This document shows, one piece after another, positions 1-7,779 of a stretch of DNA of 64,000 nt (its first letter is position 1; each line of letters opens with the position of its first letter). The stretch is taken from contig NZ_BJXB01000021.1 of the NCBI RefSeq assembly GCF_007990775.1, positions 37,701 through 101,700 on the forward strand, in the 5' to 3' direction. Both the position numbers and the translations under genes were made by a program. The notes beneath the pieces were generated by a model. That model ran no database searches and was not told the DNA's origin. It worked only from the letters and a program-made list of their open reading frames with translations. Origin of the DNA: Deinococcus cellulosilyticus NBRC 106333 = KACC 11606. GTDB lineage: Bacteria; Deinococcota; Deinococci; Deinococcales; Deinococcaceae.

Positions 1-258
1 AAAATGTGGTCCTTAGAGAACACCGACGGCACCCAGAAGAACGTGGTGATGGTCACCCACGACATCGACGAGGCCATCTACCTCGCCGACCGCATCGTGG
101 TGATGAGCAACGGACCCCGCGCCCGCATCCACGAAATCATCGAAGTCCCTCTGGCCCGCCCTCGCAGCAAGGCCGAACTGATCGAAGACCCCACCTACCT
201 GAAGATCAAGAGCCACCTGCTTTCGCTGCTGAGCGTGGTGCTGGCGCATCCCGCCTGA
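1..258 (+). CDS. ABC transporter ATPase, nitrate/sulfonate type (3' part)
   Basis: The frame is open from the first base of the window, so this is the last 85 residues of a longer gene. It reads VVMVTHDIDEAIYLADRIVVMS, the H-loop and following helix of an ABC ATPase, and then a tail typical of the NrtD/SsuB/TauB group, which energise uptake of nitrate or sulfonates. Walker A, the signature motif and Walker B lie outside the window. A NarK-type transporter follows 75 bases downstream on the same strand, which favours nitrate or nitrite as the substrate. Family assignment is good; the substrate is inferred from the neighbour. Confidence 0.8.
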   Translation, partial: KMWSLENTDGTQKNVVMVTHDIDEAIYLADRIVVMSNGPRARIHEIIEVPLARPRSKAELIEDPTYLKIKSHLLSLLSVVLAHPA

Positions 259-333
259 ACCTGCAGGGGCGCAGCGTGCTGCGCCCTCTGGAAATTCCCA
301 TCCCTGTCCCAATTCCCAGCAAGGAGAATCAAA

Positions 334-1554
334 ATGCCCAAGAACGAAGCCAACAAAGTTGTGATCGCCTCCACGTCAGGATTCACCATCCTGTTCGCTG
401 TGTGGGTGATGTTCGCCATCATCGGCATTCCGCTGCAAAAAGAGCTGAACCTCAGTGACGCCCAGTTTGCCCTGCTCACCGCTGTGCCTGTGCTGACCGG
501 CTCTCTGCTGCGTCTGCCTGTGGGCATCCTGGCCGACAAGTTTGGTGGAAAAAACGTCTTCACCATCCTGACACTGCTCACCAGCATTCCGCTGTTCATC
601 CTGCCCTTTGCCAGCAGTTACAACGTCATCCTCACCCTTGCGTTCTTCGTGGGTCTGGCCGGGGTGTCTTTCGCCATCGGCAACAGCTGGATTGCGTTCT
701 GGGTGCCCAGAGAGCGTCAGGGCCTGGCCCTTGGGACCTTTGGTGCAGGGAATGTGGGTGCCAGCATCACCAAACTGCTTGCCCCCACCCTGATCACCCT
801 GATTCCTGCCACGGGAGCACTGATCCCCGGCGGATGGCGCTTTGTGCCCCTGCTGTACGGAGTGTTGCTGCTGCTGACCGCTGCTTTCATCCACTTCTAC
901 GCCCCTGAAGATCGCAAGAACAGCACCCCCAAAACCCTCTCCCAGTGGCTCTCACCCCTGAAGCACATTCAGGTCTGGAGATTCGGTCTGTACTACGTGA
1001 TCTTCTTCGGTGCTTACGTGGCCCTGTCCAGCTGGCTTCCCAAATATTACAAAACCGTGTATGGGATGGACCTTGCTGTCGCTGGACTGCTGACTGCCCT
1101 CTTCATCTTCCCTGCCAGCCTGCTGCGTCCTCTGGGGGGTTTCCTCAGTGACAAATTCGGTCCTCGCATCGTGACCCTGTACTCCTTCGTGGTGTGCGTG
1201 GTGGCCAGTCTGCTGCTCAGCCTGAACACCTCCATCATGCCGCTGCCCCTGTTCCTCACGGCCACTTTGCTGCTCGGTGTGGGGATGGGTGTGGGCAAAG
1301 CCTCCACCTACAAGCTGATCGCCAACTGGTATGGCGCAGACATGGGTGTGGTGGGTGGCCTGGTGGGTCTGCTGGGCGGCCTGGGTGGGTTCTTCCTGCC
1401 CCTGCTGTTCGCCAGCACCGCGAAGGCCTACGCTCCCAGTGCGTTCGTGTGGCTCCTGGGGTTCAGTGTGATCAGCATGGCGATCTTCATGGGGGCCGTG
1501 CGGATGATTCAGGCCAGAGAAGTGCGCAGCAATCTGGTGGCCGCAGACGACTGA
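334..1554 (+). CDS. narK: NarK/NasA-family nitrate/nitrite MFS transporter
   Basis: A 406-residue integral membrane protein with about twelve hydrophobic segments. It has MFS signature loops, such as GILADKFGGK after the second helix and GFLSDKFGPR in the matching position of the second half. The glycine-rich helices (GLAGVSFAIGNSW, FGAGNVGASI) resemble the nitrate-signature helices of the NarK/NasA group, which move nitrate or nitrite across the cytoplasmic membrane. The start is set by AAGGAG about 8 bases before the ATG. It lies directly after an ABC ATPase of nitrate type, and the unit ends in a clear terminator. Import versus export cannot be told from sequence. Confidence 0.88.
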   Translation: MPKNEANKVVIASTSGFTILFAVWVMFAIIGIPLQKELNLSDAQFALLTAVPVLTGSLLRLPVGILADKFGGKNVFTILTLLTSIPLFILPFASSYNVILTLAFFVGLAGVSFAIGNSWIAFWVPRERQGLALGTFGAGNVGASITKLLAPTLITLIPATGALIPGGWRFVPLLYGVLLLLTAAFIHFYAPEDRKNSTPKTLSQWLSPLKHIQVWRFGLYYVIFFGAYVALSSWLPKYYKTVYGMDLAVAGLLTALFIFPASLLRPLGGFLSDKFGPRIVTLYSFVVCVVASLLLSLNTSIMPLPLFLTATLLLGVGMGVGKASTYKLIANWYGADMGVVGGLVGLLGGLGGFFLPLLFASTAKAYAPSAFVWLLGFSVISMAIFMGAVRMIQAREVRSNLVAADD

Positions 1555-1563
1555 GAAAAGCAA

Positions 1564-1591
1564 TCAGCCCTCAGCTGTCAGCAGTCGGTTC
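1564..1591. repeat. Heptamer-period repeat (TCAGCNN)
   Basis: Three and a half units in 7-base phase: TCAGCCC, TCAGCTG, TCAGCAG, TCGG. The repeat sits between the narK stop codon and its terminator. It belongs to the same class of 7-base intergenic repeats seen near 15.5, 27.8, 39.7, 48.9 and 61 kb. Confidence 0.5.
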
Positions 1592-1600
1592 AAGAAACAG

Positions 1601-1625
1601 GAGGCCCAATGGGCCTCTTTTTTTG
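1601..1625 (+). terminator. Intrinsic terminator after narK
   Basis: The inverted repeat GAGGCCCA/TGGGCCTC is followed at once by seven T residues, 47 bases after the narK stop codon. Confidence 0.9.
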
Positions 1626-1779
1626 CATCTTTTCATGCTGCAGTCTGGTTTCAGGTGTGGCTCACAGCCCTCAAAGAGAGCCCTGCTTCCTAGAGCGATC
1701 CTTAAAACAAGGCTTAAAAAATCACAATATTTCTGTGTTTGTTACCGGATTCTGCCCTGCTGCTTCCTATATTGGCACC

Positions 1780-2592
1780 ATGGACTGGAAAAGATTAGGA
1801 CAGAGTGGAAATGTGGAGGACCGTCGTGGGATTCCGGGCGGTGGACTGGCCATCGGGGGTGGGGCGGGCCTCATCATTCTGATTGTCAGTTTGCTGTTCG
1901 GAGGCAATCCCGGGCAGATCCTCAATCAACTGAATGGAAACTCCCAGCAAACCGCACAACCCAAGAACGATGAAATCTTTCAATTCACCAAAGCCGTTCT
2001 GGGGAGCACCGATGAGTACTGGGGGGCGGTCTTCCAGAAATCTGGACGCACCTACCGTGAACCGACCCTGGCCCTCTTCACTGCAGGAACCCAGACAGCG
2101 TGTGGCAATGCCACCTCTGCAACAGGTCCCTTCTACTGCCCGAACGACCAGAAGATCTACGTGGACCCCAGTTTCTTTGATACTCTGGCAAGTCGTTTTG
2201 ATGCAAAAGGGGATTTTGCTGCAGCTTACGTGATTGCCCACGAGGTGGGACACCACGTGCAGAACGAACTGAACATTCTGGATCAGGTGCAGGCCAGTGG
2301 GGACCGCCAGGGGGCCAACTCTGCTGCAGTGCGTCTTGAACTTCAGGCCGACTGCTTTGCCGGGGTGTGGGCCAATTCTCTTGCAAACACCAGCAACCCC
2401 ATCGTGACCGCTCAGGACATCAATGAGGGACGTGTCGCTGCCCAGTCGGTCGGGGATGACGCCCTGCAGGAACGCTCCAGAGGCTACTCTGACCCTGAAA
2501 CCTTCACCCACGGGACCAGTGCCCAGCGAGACCAGTGGTTCAGCACGGGTGTTCGCACAGGTGACCCCAACAAGTGCAACACCTTCAGGTAA
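1780..2592 (+). CDS. Neutral zinc metallopeptidase (YpfJ/KPN_02809 family)
   Basis: A 270-residue protein. It starts with the family hallmark MDWKRLGQSGNVEDRRG, then a glycine-rich stretch and one membrane segment (about residues 23-42), then a periplasmic domain carrying the zinc motif HEVGHH. The downstream LQADCFAGVW fits the third zinc ligand region. The frame is open further upstream, but the family N-terminus fixes the start. TATATT lies 6 bases before this ATG with no Shine-Dalgarno, as in leaderless Deinococcus genes. Physiological substrate unknown. It ends in its own hairpin terminator. Confidence 0.88.
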   Translation: MDWKRLGQSGNVEDRRGIPGGGLAIGGGAGLIILIVSLLFGGNPGQILNQLNGNSQQTAQPKNDEIFQFTKAVLGSTDEYWGAVFQKSGRTYREPTLALFTAGTQTACGNATSATGPFYCPNDQKIYVDPSFFDTLASRFDAKGDFAAAYVIAHEVGHHVQNELNILDQVQASGDRQGANSAAVRLELQADCFAGVWANSLANTSNPIVTAQDINEGRVAAQSVGDDALQERSRGYSDPETFTHGTSAQRDQWFSTGVRTGDPNKCNTFR

Positions 2593-2605
2593 AACATCTT
2601 TCCAG

Positions 2606-2634
2606 GAAGCCCTCTTTGAAGAGGGCTTCTTTTC
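2606..2634 (+). terminator. Intrinsic terminator after the zinc peptidase gene
   Basis: GAAGCCCTC/GAGGGCTTC hairpin with a TTTG-A loop region, followed by TTTTCT, 14 bases after the stop codon. Confidence 0.88.
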
Positions 2635-2647
2635 TGGAGCACAAAAC

Positions 2648-2669
2648 AAAAAATTCGCCTTGACGGCGA
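2648..2669 (-). terminator. Terminator of the small Gly-rich membrane protein gene
   Basis: Read on the minus strand: a TCGCC/GGCGA stem with a 5-base loop, then AATTTTTTG. Stem and tail are nearly the same as those of the hairpin at 5080-5101, so this is a reused terminator type in this genome. Confidence 0.75.
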
Positions 2670-2712
2670 CCAGGAAGAATGTTCGGCATGGGCTGCAGCA
2701 GCTTCTAGCGGG

Positions 2713-2907
2713 TCACTCACCACCCCCTCCTCCACCATCTCCACCTCCACAGTCCCCACCGGAGTCACCCCAGCAAGAGTCCCCACCAGAGATGTCTGCT
2801 CCACCTCCAGGGTCTCCAGACCGGTAGCGCCTGGGGGTTCCGAGCGCCATCAGGCTGACAAAAAACACCAGAATGACAATCAAGATCAAAAACATCATCA
2901 CGTCCAT
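2713..2907 (-). CDS. Small membrane protein with glycine/aspartate-rich tail
   Basis: A 64-residue protein with an N-terminal hydrophobic helix (about residues 4-22), a short basic stretch (TPRRYR) and a C-terminal half made almost only of G, D, S and two C residues. AGGAGG sits 5-6 bases before the ATG, strong support for translation although the protein is short. A terminator follows about 45 bases after the stop. Proteins with a single membrane helix and a Gly-rich, Cys-containing tail are common and mostly uncharacterised; I assign no function. Confidence 0.7.
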   Translation of the reverse strand: MDVMMFLILIVILVFFVSLMALGTPRRYRSGDPGGGADISGGDSCWGDSGGDCGGGDGGGGGGE

Positions 2908-3004
2908 GATTTCCTCCTGACACTTCAGAGAGCAAATATGAATTTTCGCTTACTGGACGCCTTTTCCTGTGTCTGTATTGTTTCAGGTGTTGGTCATGGA
3001 ATTG

Positions 3005-3901
3005 TCAGTTGTTCAGGTGCTTCAGGTCATGGTGAAGTTGCTGAAGATGATGCTGCAGGTAGTCCTGCACAAAGTCTTTGAGGTAAGAGGTGTCTTTGCG
3101 CACCCAGGCCCACTCCATGAGCCACAACCTGCGCACCACCACCGCAAGAGGCAGAAAGGCAAGTTGATCCCGCATTTCTGGAAACATCAGGAAGTAGCCT
3201 GCGAAATACGCCTGCTGCACATCATCAAAATCTTCCCTGTGACTCTGGTGGGCAAGGGTGGCGGCCCATTCCATCACCAGTGGAGCGTGCTGACAGTCAT
3301 CGAAATCGATGAAACCAGGCCTGTCTTCCTGAAACAGGTAATTGCTCTGGTGCAGGTCTCCATGGATCAGGGCCATCTGCAGTTTTCCCTGTTCCATGTG
3401 CTGCGAAAAGGTCAGCAGCAGGTCATGCAGGTGAAAGACATCATGTTCCTGGATCAGCAGATCCTTCACCAGCACTGGAACCTGAAATTGAGGTCTTGGA
3501 GCAGGATGGTGTTTCACAAAAGCCAGAGCCCTCCGGTGAAAGTGGGCTGTGGCTGCACCGAGGGCCTGCATCTGTGCCAGTGTGGGGTGCTCCAGAAATG
3601 TGCCTTCCAGGAATTCCCACAGGCTGGCCACATATGCTCTGTCCTGAAATTGAACCTGCTGGCTCCATTTGCCATCTGGAAAGGGCAGGGGCCGTTGCAC
3701 TGTGAACAGCAGGTCTGGTCTGAGTGAACCCACCAGTTCCCTTTCGGTCTGGCGTTGTTCCGGGGTGTATCTGGCCTGTGGGCTGAGCCTGAGCAGGTGG
3801 GGCCTGCCCTGCAAGTAAATCTGGAAGGTGAAATTCTCTGCCTGTCCCAGAGGTTTCAGGTCGGCAGCGGAAAGGTTGAGGCTGGAGAGAAGGGAATGCA
3901 T
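3005..3901 (-). CDS. APH-fold phosphotransferase (aminoglycoside/homoserine kinase-like)
   Basis: A 298-residue kinase of the APH superfamily. The catalytic loop reads LIHGDLHQSNYLF and the metal-binding motif FIDFDDCQHAP; the N-terminal half has the two-lobed kinase pattern. Such proteins phosphorylate small molecules such as choline, homoserine or aminoglycosides; the substrate here is unknown. The chosen start (MHSLLSS) follows AAGG by about 8 bases; upstream in-frame codons lie in the leader. The leader holds a consensus promoter (TTGACA-N17-TACACT) followed directly by a terminator-like hairpin (3955-3977), so expression may be attenuated. A second APH-fold gene lies 1.3 kb away on the other strand. 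Confidence 0.8.
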   Translation of the reverse strand: MHSLLSSLNLSAADLKPLGQAENFTFQIYLQGRPHLLRLSPQARYTPEQRQTERELVGSLRPDLLFTVQRPLPFPDGKWSQQVQFQDRAYVASLWEFLEGTFLEHPTLAQMQALGAATAHFHRRALAFVKHHPAPRPQFQVPVLVKDLLIQEHDVFHLHDLLLTFSQHMEQGKLQMALIHGDLHQSNYLFQEDRPGFIDFDDCQHAPLVMEWAATLAHQSHREDFDDVQQAYFAGYFLMFPEMRDQLAFLPLAVVVRRLWLMEWAWVRKDTSYLKDFVQDYLQHHLQQLHHDLKHLNN

Positions 3902-3954
3902 GACGCGCCTTTCAGAAGGAGGGAGGTGCAGGAGAAGCAACAGACAAAGACAAT

Positions 3955-3977
3955 AAAAAAGTCGGCACTTGGCCGAC
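3955..3977 (-). terminator. Leader hairpin with T run, upstream of the APH-fold kinase gene
   Basis: On the minus strand GTCGGC/GCCGAC closes a 5-base loop and is followed by TTTTTT. It begins about 11 bases after the -10 box at 3988-3993 and lies 54 bases before the kinase start, so it would act as an attenuator or produce a very short RNA. Confidence 0.6.
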
Positions 3978-3987
3978 TGATAAAAAC

Positions 3988-4016
3988 AGTGTACCCTGAT
4001 ATGCACTTTTTGTCAA
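3988..4016 (-). promoter_or_regulatory. Consensus promoter for the minus-strand kinase gene
   Basis: TTGACA (4016-4011) and TACACT (3993-3988) are separated by exactly 17 bases. The spacer contains TGCATATC, and the sequence after the -10 box, GTTTTTATCAGTCG, is shared with the unit at 5080-5141. Confidence 0.75.
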
Positions 4017-4200
4017 ATCTATTCATGTCCATTTGCAAGATCAAAAGAGAATCTCTTGCCAGACGCATTGGGAACCTCAATGCTGACCTGTGGCTCAGGA
4101 AAAGATCCTGAAACGCACCGCCCAGTAAGTGCTTTGGCATACGCCAGTTCAGGCATGTGTGGACCTGCGGTTTTCCATACGCTGGGCATCAGGTGCCCCC

Positions 4201-5076
4201 ATGAATCCGATCCAGAGCAGACCCCCCTTCCGATGGAACCTGCAAAAAGCAGAACAGCTTGGAACCCTGCCCCAGGAAGGTACAGAAGCTTACCCTGAAT
4301 TTTTGCAGGACCTCAGAAGCTGCGCTGCGAAAGTGCTGGCCTTCAGCGACAATTGTGATCTGGTTTTTGTGGGGCGTTCTCCTGAAAGTCTTTACGATCA
4401 CCTGCAGGGTGCACTGCAAGACACCCACTGGCAAGACCGCCTGCAGATGCTCAACATTTCCATCGGTGGCTGGGAGGTGACCTCCATTGAAAAGGAAAAC
4501 CCTGGAGCTTTAAAGGCCATTGAACAGCAATTTCTGGCCCTGGGTCTGACCCCTCTGCAGATCCTGGCTCGCCCTCATCCGGTGGCTTTTGTGGATCTGG
4601 TGTGTGGGGGCTCCACTTTTCTGTCCCTGTACCTCCTGCTGCTGCACTGGGCTGCCAGAGACGGCGTTCCTGCCCGCGTGTTGTGCAACAAACTTCGGTT
4701 CATCGGGATCGTGGAAGCCCTCAAAACCAGTCCCAACACCTGGAGGTGGCATCAGAAGGCAAAGTGGGGAAATGCACCCATCCCCGAGGTCAAGAATGTC
4801 TCGGTGCCGTACCGTTTCTGGTTTTACCTGGGCGACCAGCAACACAAAGTGGCCCGCTGGAACCCACCTTTCTGCTGGACAGAAACCGCAATGCAGGAAC
4901 CTCCCAGAGAATTCTGGCACCTGCAGGCACTGGGATTTGCCCGCACCCTTCACCTGACGGGCAGCAGCAAAACTGAAAAACAGCACCTTGTGCGTGAAAT
5001 GGTTCAGCTTCCTGCCATGAAAGAAGGCTGGTACCGGACGCTGGTGATGCAGATCAAAGCTGGAGTGAGGGGATAA
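4201..5076 (+). CDS. Uncharacterised protein, phosphoribosyltransferase-like pattern
   Basis: A 291-residue soluble protein that I cannot assign with confidence. LVFVGRSPESLYDHL near residue 60 and the hydrophobic strand followed by an acidic Gly-rich loop (FVDLVCGGSTF, about residue 138) resemble the layout of phosphoribosyltransferase-like proteins, where such a loop binds phosphate. This is a weak pattern match. The start MNPIQSR is chosen because the upstream in-frame extension is not protein-like; CAGGTG lies 6-11 bases before it. It sits between two APH-fold kinase genes, and its 3' end abuts a minus-strand promoter-hairpin unit that could make antisense RNA. Confidence 0.6.
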   Translation: MNPIQSRPPFRWNLQKAEQLGTLPQEGTEAYPEFLQDLRSCAAKVLAFSDNCDLVFVGRSPESLYDHLQGALQDTHWQDRLQMLNISIGGWEVTSIEKENPGALKAIEQQFLALGLTPLQILARPHPVAFVDLVCGGSTFLSLYLLLLHWAARDGVPARVLCNKLRFIGIVEALKTSPNTWRWHQKAKWGNAPIPEVKNVSVPYRFWFYLGDQQHKVARWNPPFCWTETAMQEPPREFWHLQALGFARTLHLTGSSKTEKQHLVREMVQLPAMKEGWYRTLVMQIKAGVRG

Positions 5077-5079
5077 AAC

Positions 5080-5101
5080 AAAAAATTCGCCCTTAAGGCG
5101 A
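5080..5101 (-). terminator. Hairpin with T run directly after a minus-strand promoter
   Basis: Minus-strand TCGCC/GGCGA stem followed by AATTTTTTG. It comes about 11 bases after the TATACT box at 5113-5118, so a transcript from that promoter would be only about 30 bases long or would read antisense into the gene at 4201-5076. Confidence 0.6.
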
Positions 5102-5112
5102 CTGATAAAAAC

Positions 5113-5141
5113 AGTATAGCACGATATGCAATATTCAGCAA
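5113..5141 (-). promoter_or_regulatory. Minus-strand promoter with no downstream sense gene
   Basis: TTGCTG (5141-5136), a 17-base spacer and TATACT (5118-5113). The spacer carries TGCATATC and the downstream sequence GTTTTTATCAGTCG, both as in the promoter at 3988-4016. It points away from the kinase gene at 5174. Confidence 0.55.
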
Positions 5142-5173
5142 GTGAAACCAGCGCACTTCATGAAAGGACCTCC

Positions 5174-6199
5174 ATGACCGAATTCTCCCAGCTCACGGCA
5201 AAAGCCCAGATCTACCGTCTCAGGCAGGCTGCATTTCAGGCCCTGAAAGCCTATCCTTTCGAGGTCAAACGCCTCACCGTGCTGAACCACGGATTCAACA
5301 CCACCTTCCGGGTGGATGACACTGAGGGCAACAAATACGCCCTGCGCATCAATGTGAACAGCAGACGCAGCATCGAAAATGTGAATGCAGAAGTGGCCTG
5401 GCTGGATGCCCTGGCCCGGGAGACCGACATTCCCGTGGTGAAACCCCTGCGCACCAGAGACGGGGAAATCCTGCAGATGGTGCAGGTCCCTGGCATGGAA
5501 GAGCCTGTTCCATCTGCCCTGTTTGACTGGATTCCAGGACCACTGCTGGGAGACCGCAAATCAACAGCGCTGTTCCGGCAGCTCGGTCAGGTGACCGCAA
5601 AACTGCACCAGCATGCAAGCTCCTGGCAGCTGCCCGAAGGCTGTGCCCTTCCAGGCACCACCAGCATATACCTGGGGGACAAAGTGGTGCTTTTTGACCA
5701 GGAAGGTCAGGACAACCTGAACGATGAGCAACTTCAACTGTTCAGCACTGTGGCAGACCGGGCACAAACTGCACTGGATGGCATTTATGCCAGAGGGGGT
5801 CAGACCTTCCCCCTTCACACCGACCTGCACAGCCACAACATCAAAGTCTGGAAAAAGACCCTGCAGATCTTTGATTTTGACGATTGTGCAATGGGACACC
5901 CGATTCAGGACATCGCCAACGCCCTGTACTACCAGATTGGCTTCCCTGAACGGGAAGCGTACCATGCAGCTTTTCAGGAAGGCTATGCAGAGGTGCTCCC
6001 CTGGACTTTCGATGATGCAGAGATCGAAGCCCTGAAAGCTGGACGGGCAATCCTGCTGGCCAATGACGTGCTGAAAAACCTGAACCCGGATGTGCGCAAG
6101 TACATTCCCAGGTTTCTGGAACGCACCACCGGACGCATGAAACACTGGCTGGAACATGGAAGTTACTGCAATCCTGCAGAAGGGACTGACCCGCAATAA
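5174..6199 (+). CDS. APH-fold phosphotransferase (SrkA/homoserine-kinase-like)
   Basis: A 341-residue kinase-like protein. The catalytic loop is HTDLHSHNIKVW, where the usual HGDLH glycine is replaced by threonine, followed by the metal motif IFDFDDCAMGHP. The N-terminal lobe has NHGFNTTFRV and YALRINV, matching the nucleotide-binding sheet. AAAGGA lies 5 bases before the chosen ATG, so the in-frame ATG 48 bases upstream is not preferred. The substrate is unknown; related proteins act on small metabolites or serve as stress-response kinases. It is not close enough to the kinase at 3005-3901 to be a simple tandem copy. Confidence 0.8.
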   Translation: MTEFSQLTAKAQIYRLRQAAFQALKAYPFEVKRLTVLNHGFNTTFRVDDTEGNKYALRINVNSRRSIENVNAEVAWLDALARETDIPVVKPLRTRDGEILQMVQVPGMEEPVPSALFDWIPGPLLGDRKSTALFRQLGQVTAKLHQHASSWQLPEGCALPGTTSIYLGDKVVLFDQEGQDNLNDEQLQLFSTVADRAQTALDGIYARGGQTFPLHTDLHSHNIKVWKKTLQIFDFDDCAMGHPIQDIANALYYQIGFPEREAYHAAFQEGYAEVLPWTFDDAEIEALKAGRAILLANDVLKNLNPDVRKYIPRFLERTTGRMKHWLEHGSYCNPAEGTDPQ

Positions 6200-6212
6200 A
6201 CTTTCTTCAAAC

Positions 6213-6242
6213 AAAAAGCCGTCCAGTTGAATTCTGGACGGC
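6213..6242 (-). terminator. Terminator of the SRPBCC operon
   Basis: GCCGTCCAG/CTGGACGGC stem with a 7-base loop; on the minus strand it is followed by TTTTTG, 15 bases after the SRPBCC stop codon. Confidence 0.85.
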
Positions 6243-6256
6243 TGTCACATGATTCT

Positions 6257-6793
6257 TCAGCGGACAAAGGTGGGCATGGGAGGGGCAGGAATGCTGGTGG
6301 CTTCCTCCGGGGTGCGGGCATGCCTGCGCTGCAACTCCAGTTCCAGGCTTTCAAAGCCCTTGCGCATGGCCCACTCGTGGTTCCAGCGAAAAATGGGCTT
6401 CATCAAAAAAGACAGATATTTCAGCAGTGGCTTTTCTGCAACGATGGACCAGTCATAGGTGATGTTCACGCAGTCCCCATCCTGCCTGAACGTCCAGATG
6501 CCCCTCCCCACAAAATCCCCTTTTGCCTCCAGGCTGAATCCATACGGGGCCCTCACCTCGGTGACTGTGAAAGACCAGCGCAGGGTGTAAGGCAACCAGC
6601 CTTTGGTGTACAGGTCCACCACCCTGCCGACCCCACTGGCATTTCCGGGGTTCAGGACTTTGACCTCCAGGTAGACACTGGGCCACCAGCGGGGCAGGCT
6701 TTCAGCATCTGCCAGAATGTCGCTGATTTCCTGGCAGGTGCTTTTCACGCGCCAGTGGGTCACGAAGTGGTAACTGTTGGTGCTTTCCGTCAT
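6257..6793 (-). CDS. SRPBCC-fold (START-like) protein
   Basis: A 178-residue protein with the helix-grip pattern: HWRVKSTCQEISDILADAESLPRWWPSVY at the N-terminus, central strands, and a long C-terminal helix (KPIFRWNHEWAMRKGFESLE). Members bind hydrophobic ligands or act as cyclases. GAGGTG 6 bases before the ATG decides the start; a GTG 24 bases earlier overlaps the previous stop codon but has no better signal. It is the last of four minus-strand genes and ends at a terminator. Its 20-residue tail (after residue 158) is proline-rich. Confidence 0.8.
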   Translation of the reverse strand: MTESTNSYHFVTHWRVKSTCQEISDILADAESLPRWWPSVYLEVKVLNPGNASGVGRVVDLYTKGWLPYTLRWSFTVTEVRAPYGFSLEAKGDFVGRGIWTFRQDGDCVNITYDWSIVAEKPLLKYLSFLMKPIFRWNHEWAMRKGFESLELELQRRHARTPEEATSIPAPPMPTFVR

Positions 6794-6813
6794 GGGTTCA
6801 CCTCTGGCCTGAC

Positions 6814-7302
6814 TCACTGGGGAGGCAGGCAGTACTGCATGTGCTCTTCGTGCGGCACGAAGTAGGCATGGATGTCATAGTGCGGGATGGGATAACCTTC
6901 ATGACCCATCGGCTGGAATTCAAAGTCCACATGATCAATCTTCAGGTAACCCTTTGGGGTTTTCAGGGTTTCCAGCCAGGACTTTCCGGCAGCGAAATCA
7001 GCCTGTGAAGGCATGATCTCCACAAAGACCATTTTGCCATTCATGAAGCCATAAATGGGTCCCAGCGGGAAGTCCTGCAGCCTGACCCAGTGCTCACCCA
7101 TGGTCGGAACGCAATCCGAGACTTTGACGGTGTCTTCGGGAAGCCCCCACCTACGGGCAACTTTTGCCATCTCGGCCTTCTGTTCATCGGTGAAAGTGGG
7201 CATGCCAGGGGCCTGCCCCATGCTGGAATGGTCCATGCCAGAGTGATCCTGGGCCACGGCCAGACCAAGCAGCAGTGTTGCGCACAAAAGCAGTTTTTTC
7301 AT
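6814..7302 (-). CDS. Secreted TTHB210-like (DUF5602) protein
   Basis: A 162-residue exported protein with a clear signal peptide (MKKLLLCATLLLGLAVAQ), then a His/Met-rich stretch (DHSGMDHSSMGQ) suggestive of metal binding. The mature domain contains CVPTMGEHW and PHYDIHAYFVPHEEH, the conserved histidine pattern I associate with TTHB210-like proteins of Thermus and Deinococcus; the family name is recalled, not searched. AGAGGA precedes the ATG by about 6 bases. A hairpin (7321-7340) separates it from the upstream CHRD gene of the same operon. Function unknown. Confidence 0.7.
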   Translation of the reverse strand: MKKLLLCATLLLGLAVAQDHSGMDHSSMGQAPGMPTFTDEQKAEMAKVARRWGLPEDTVKVSDCVPTMGEHWVRLQDFPLGPIYGFMNGKMVFVEIMPSQADFAAGKSWLETLKTPKGYLKIDHVDFEFQPMGHEGYPIPHYDIHAYFVPHEEHMQYCLPPQ

Positions 7303-7320
7303 GTTTTTCCTCTGGGGTTC

Positions 7321-7340
7321 TCCCCTGCATGTGCAGGGGA
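7321..7340. other. Intercistronic hairpin without T run
   Basis: CCCCTGCA/TGCAGGGG perfect inverted repeat between the CHRD-like and TTHB210-like genes. With no following T run on either strand, it more likely tunes mRNA stability or read-through than ends transcription. Confidence 0.5.
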
Positions 7341-7350
7341 GGAAAAGGCC

Positions 7351-7779
7351 TTAGAAATCCCCGCAGATGATGCTGGGTCCCACAGCATCGGGGGTGTTGG
7401 CGTGAATGTTCAGGTACATGGGGGTCATCATGAATTTCACGCTGGCAGGGAGTTTGGTGTAGGCGGTGGCCATCCCTTTGTCATCGGCCATCAGGTTGTT
7501 CAGGCCGATGATCTTGTTGCCGTTTTGCATGGAACACATCGCATCGTTTGTTTCATTGAAGTGGATGTGGTTGGCGTACAAGCCAGACCCCGGGGTCAGG
7601 CCTTCCACATGCACAAAGACTTCATGCTCTCCACTGGGCCATGCGACCACCACGGCAGAGCCCATCATCTGCCCCATCCCCATCAGGGGCACGGTCATGA
7701 CGGACATCTTGCCCATCATCATGTCGGAGGCGAAGGAAACGCTGCCCAGAGCTGCTGCCAGAATCAAAAGTCTTTTCAT
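7351..7779 (-). CDS. Secreted CHRD-domain-like protein
   Basis: A 142-residue exported protein with a signal peptide of about 17 residues. The mature part has the CHRD layout: HVEGLTPGSGLYANHIHF in the middle and YLNIHANTPDAVGPSIICG at the end, where the paired His-rich strands of this beta-domain fall. The N-terminal mature region is very methionine-rich (DMMMGKMSVM, GMGQMMG). The start ATG overlaps the stop of the upstream SnoaL-like gene (ATGA), so the two are translationally coupled. Role unknown; the His and Met content suggests metal or redox stress. Confidence 0.72.
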   Translation of the reverse strand: MKRLLILAAALGSVSFASDMMMGKMSVMTVPLMGMGQMMGSAVVVAWPSGEHEVFVHVEGLTPGSGLYANHIHFNETNDAMCSMQNGNKIIGLNNLMADDKGMATAYTKLPASVKFMMTPMYLNIHANTPDAVGPSIICGDF

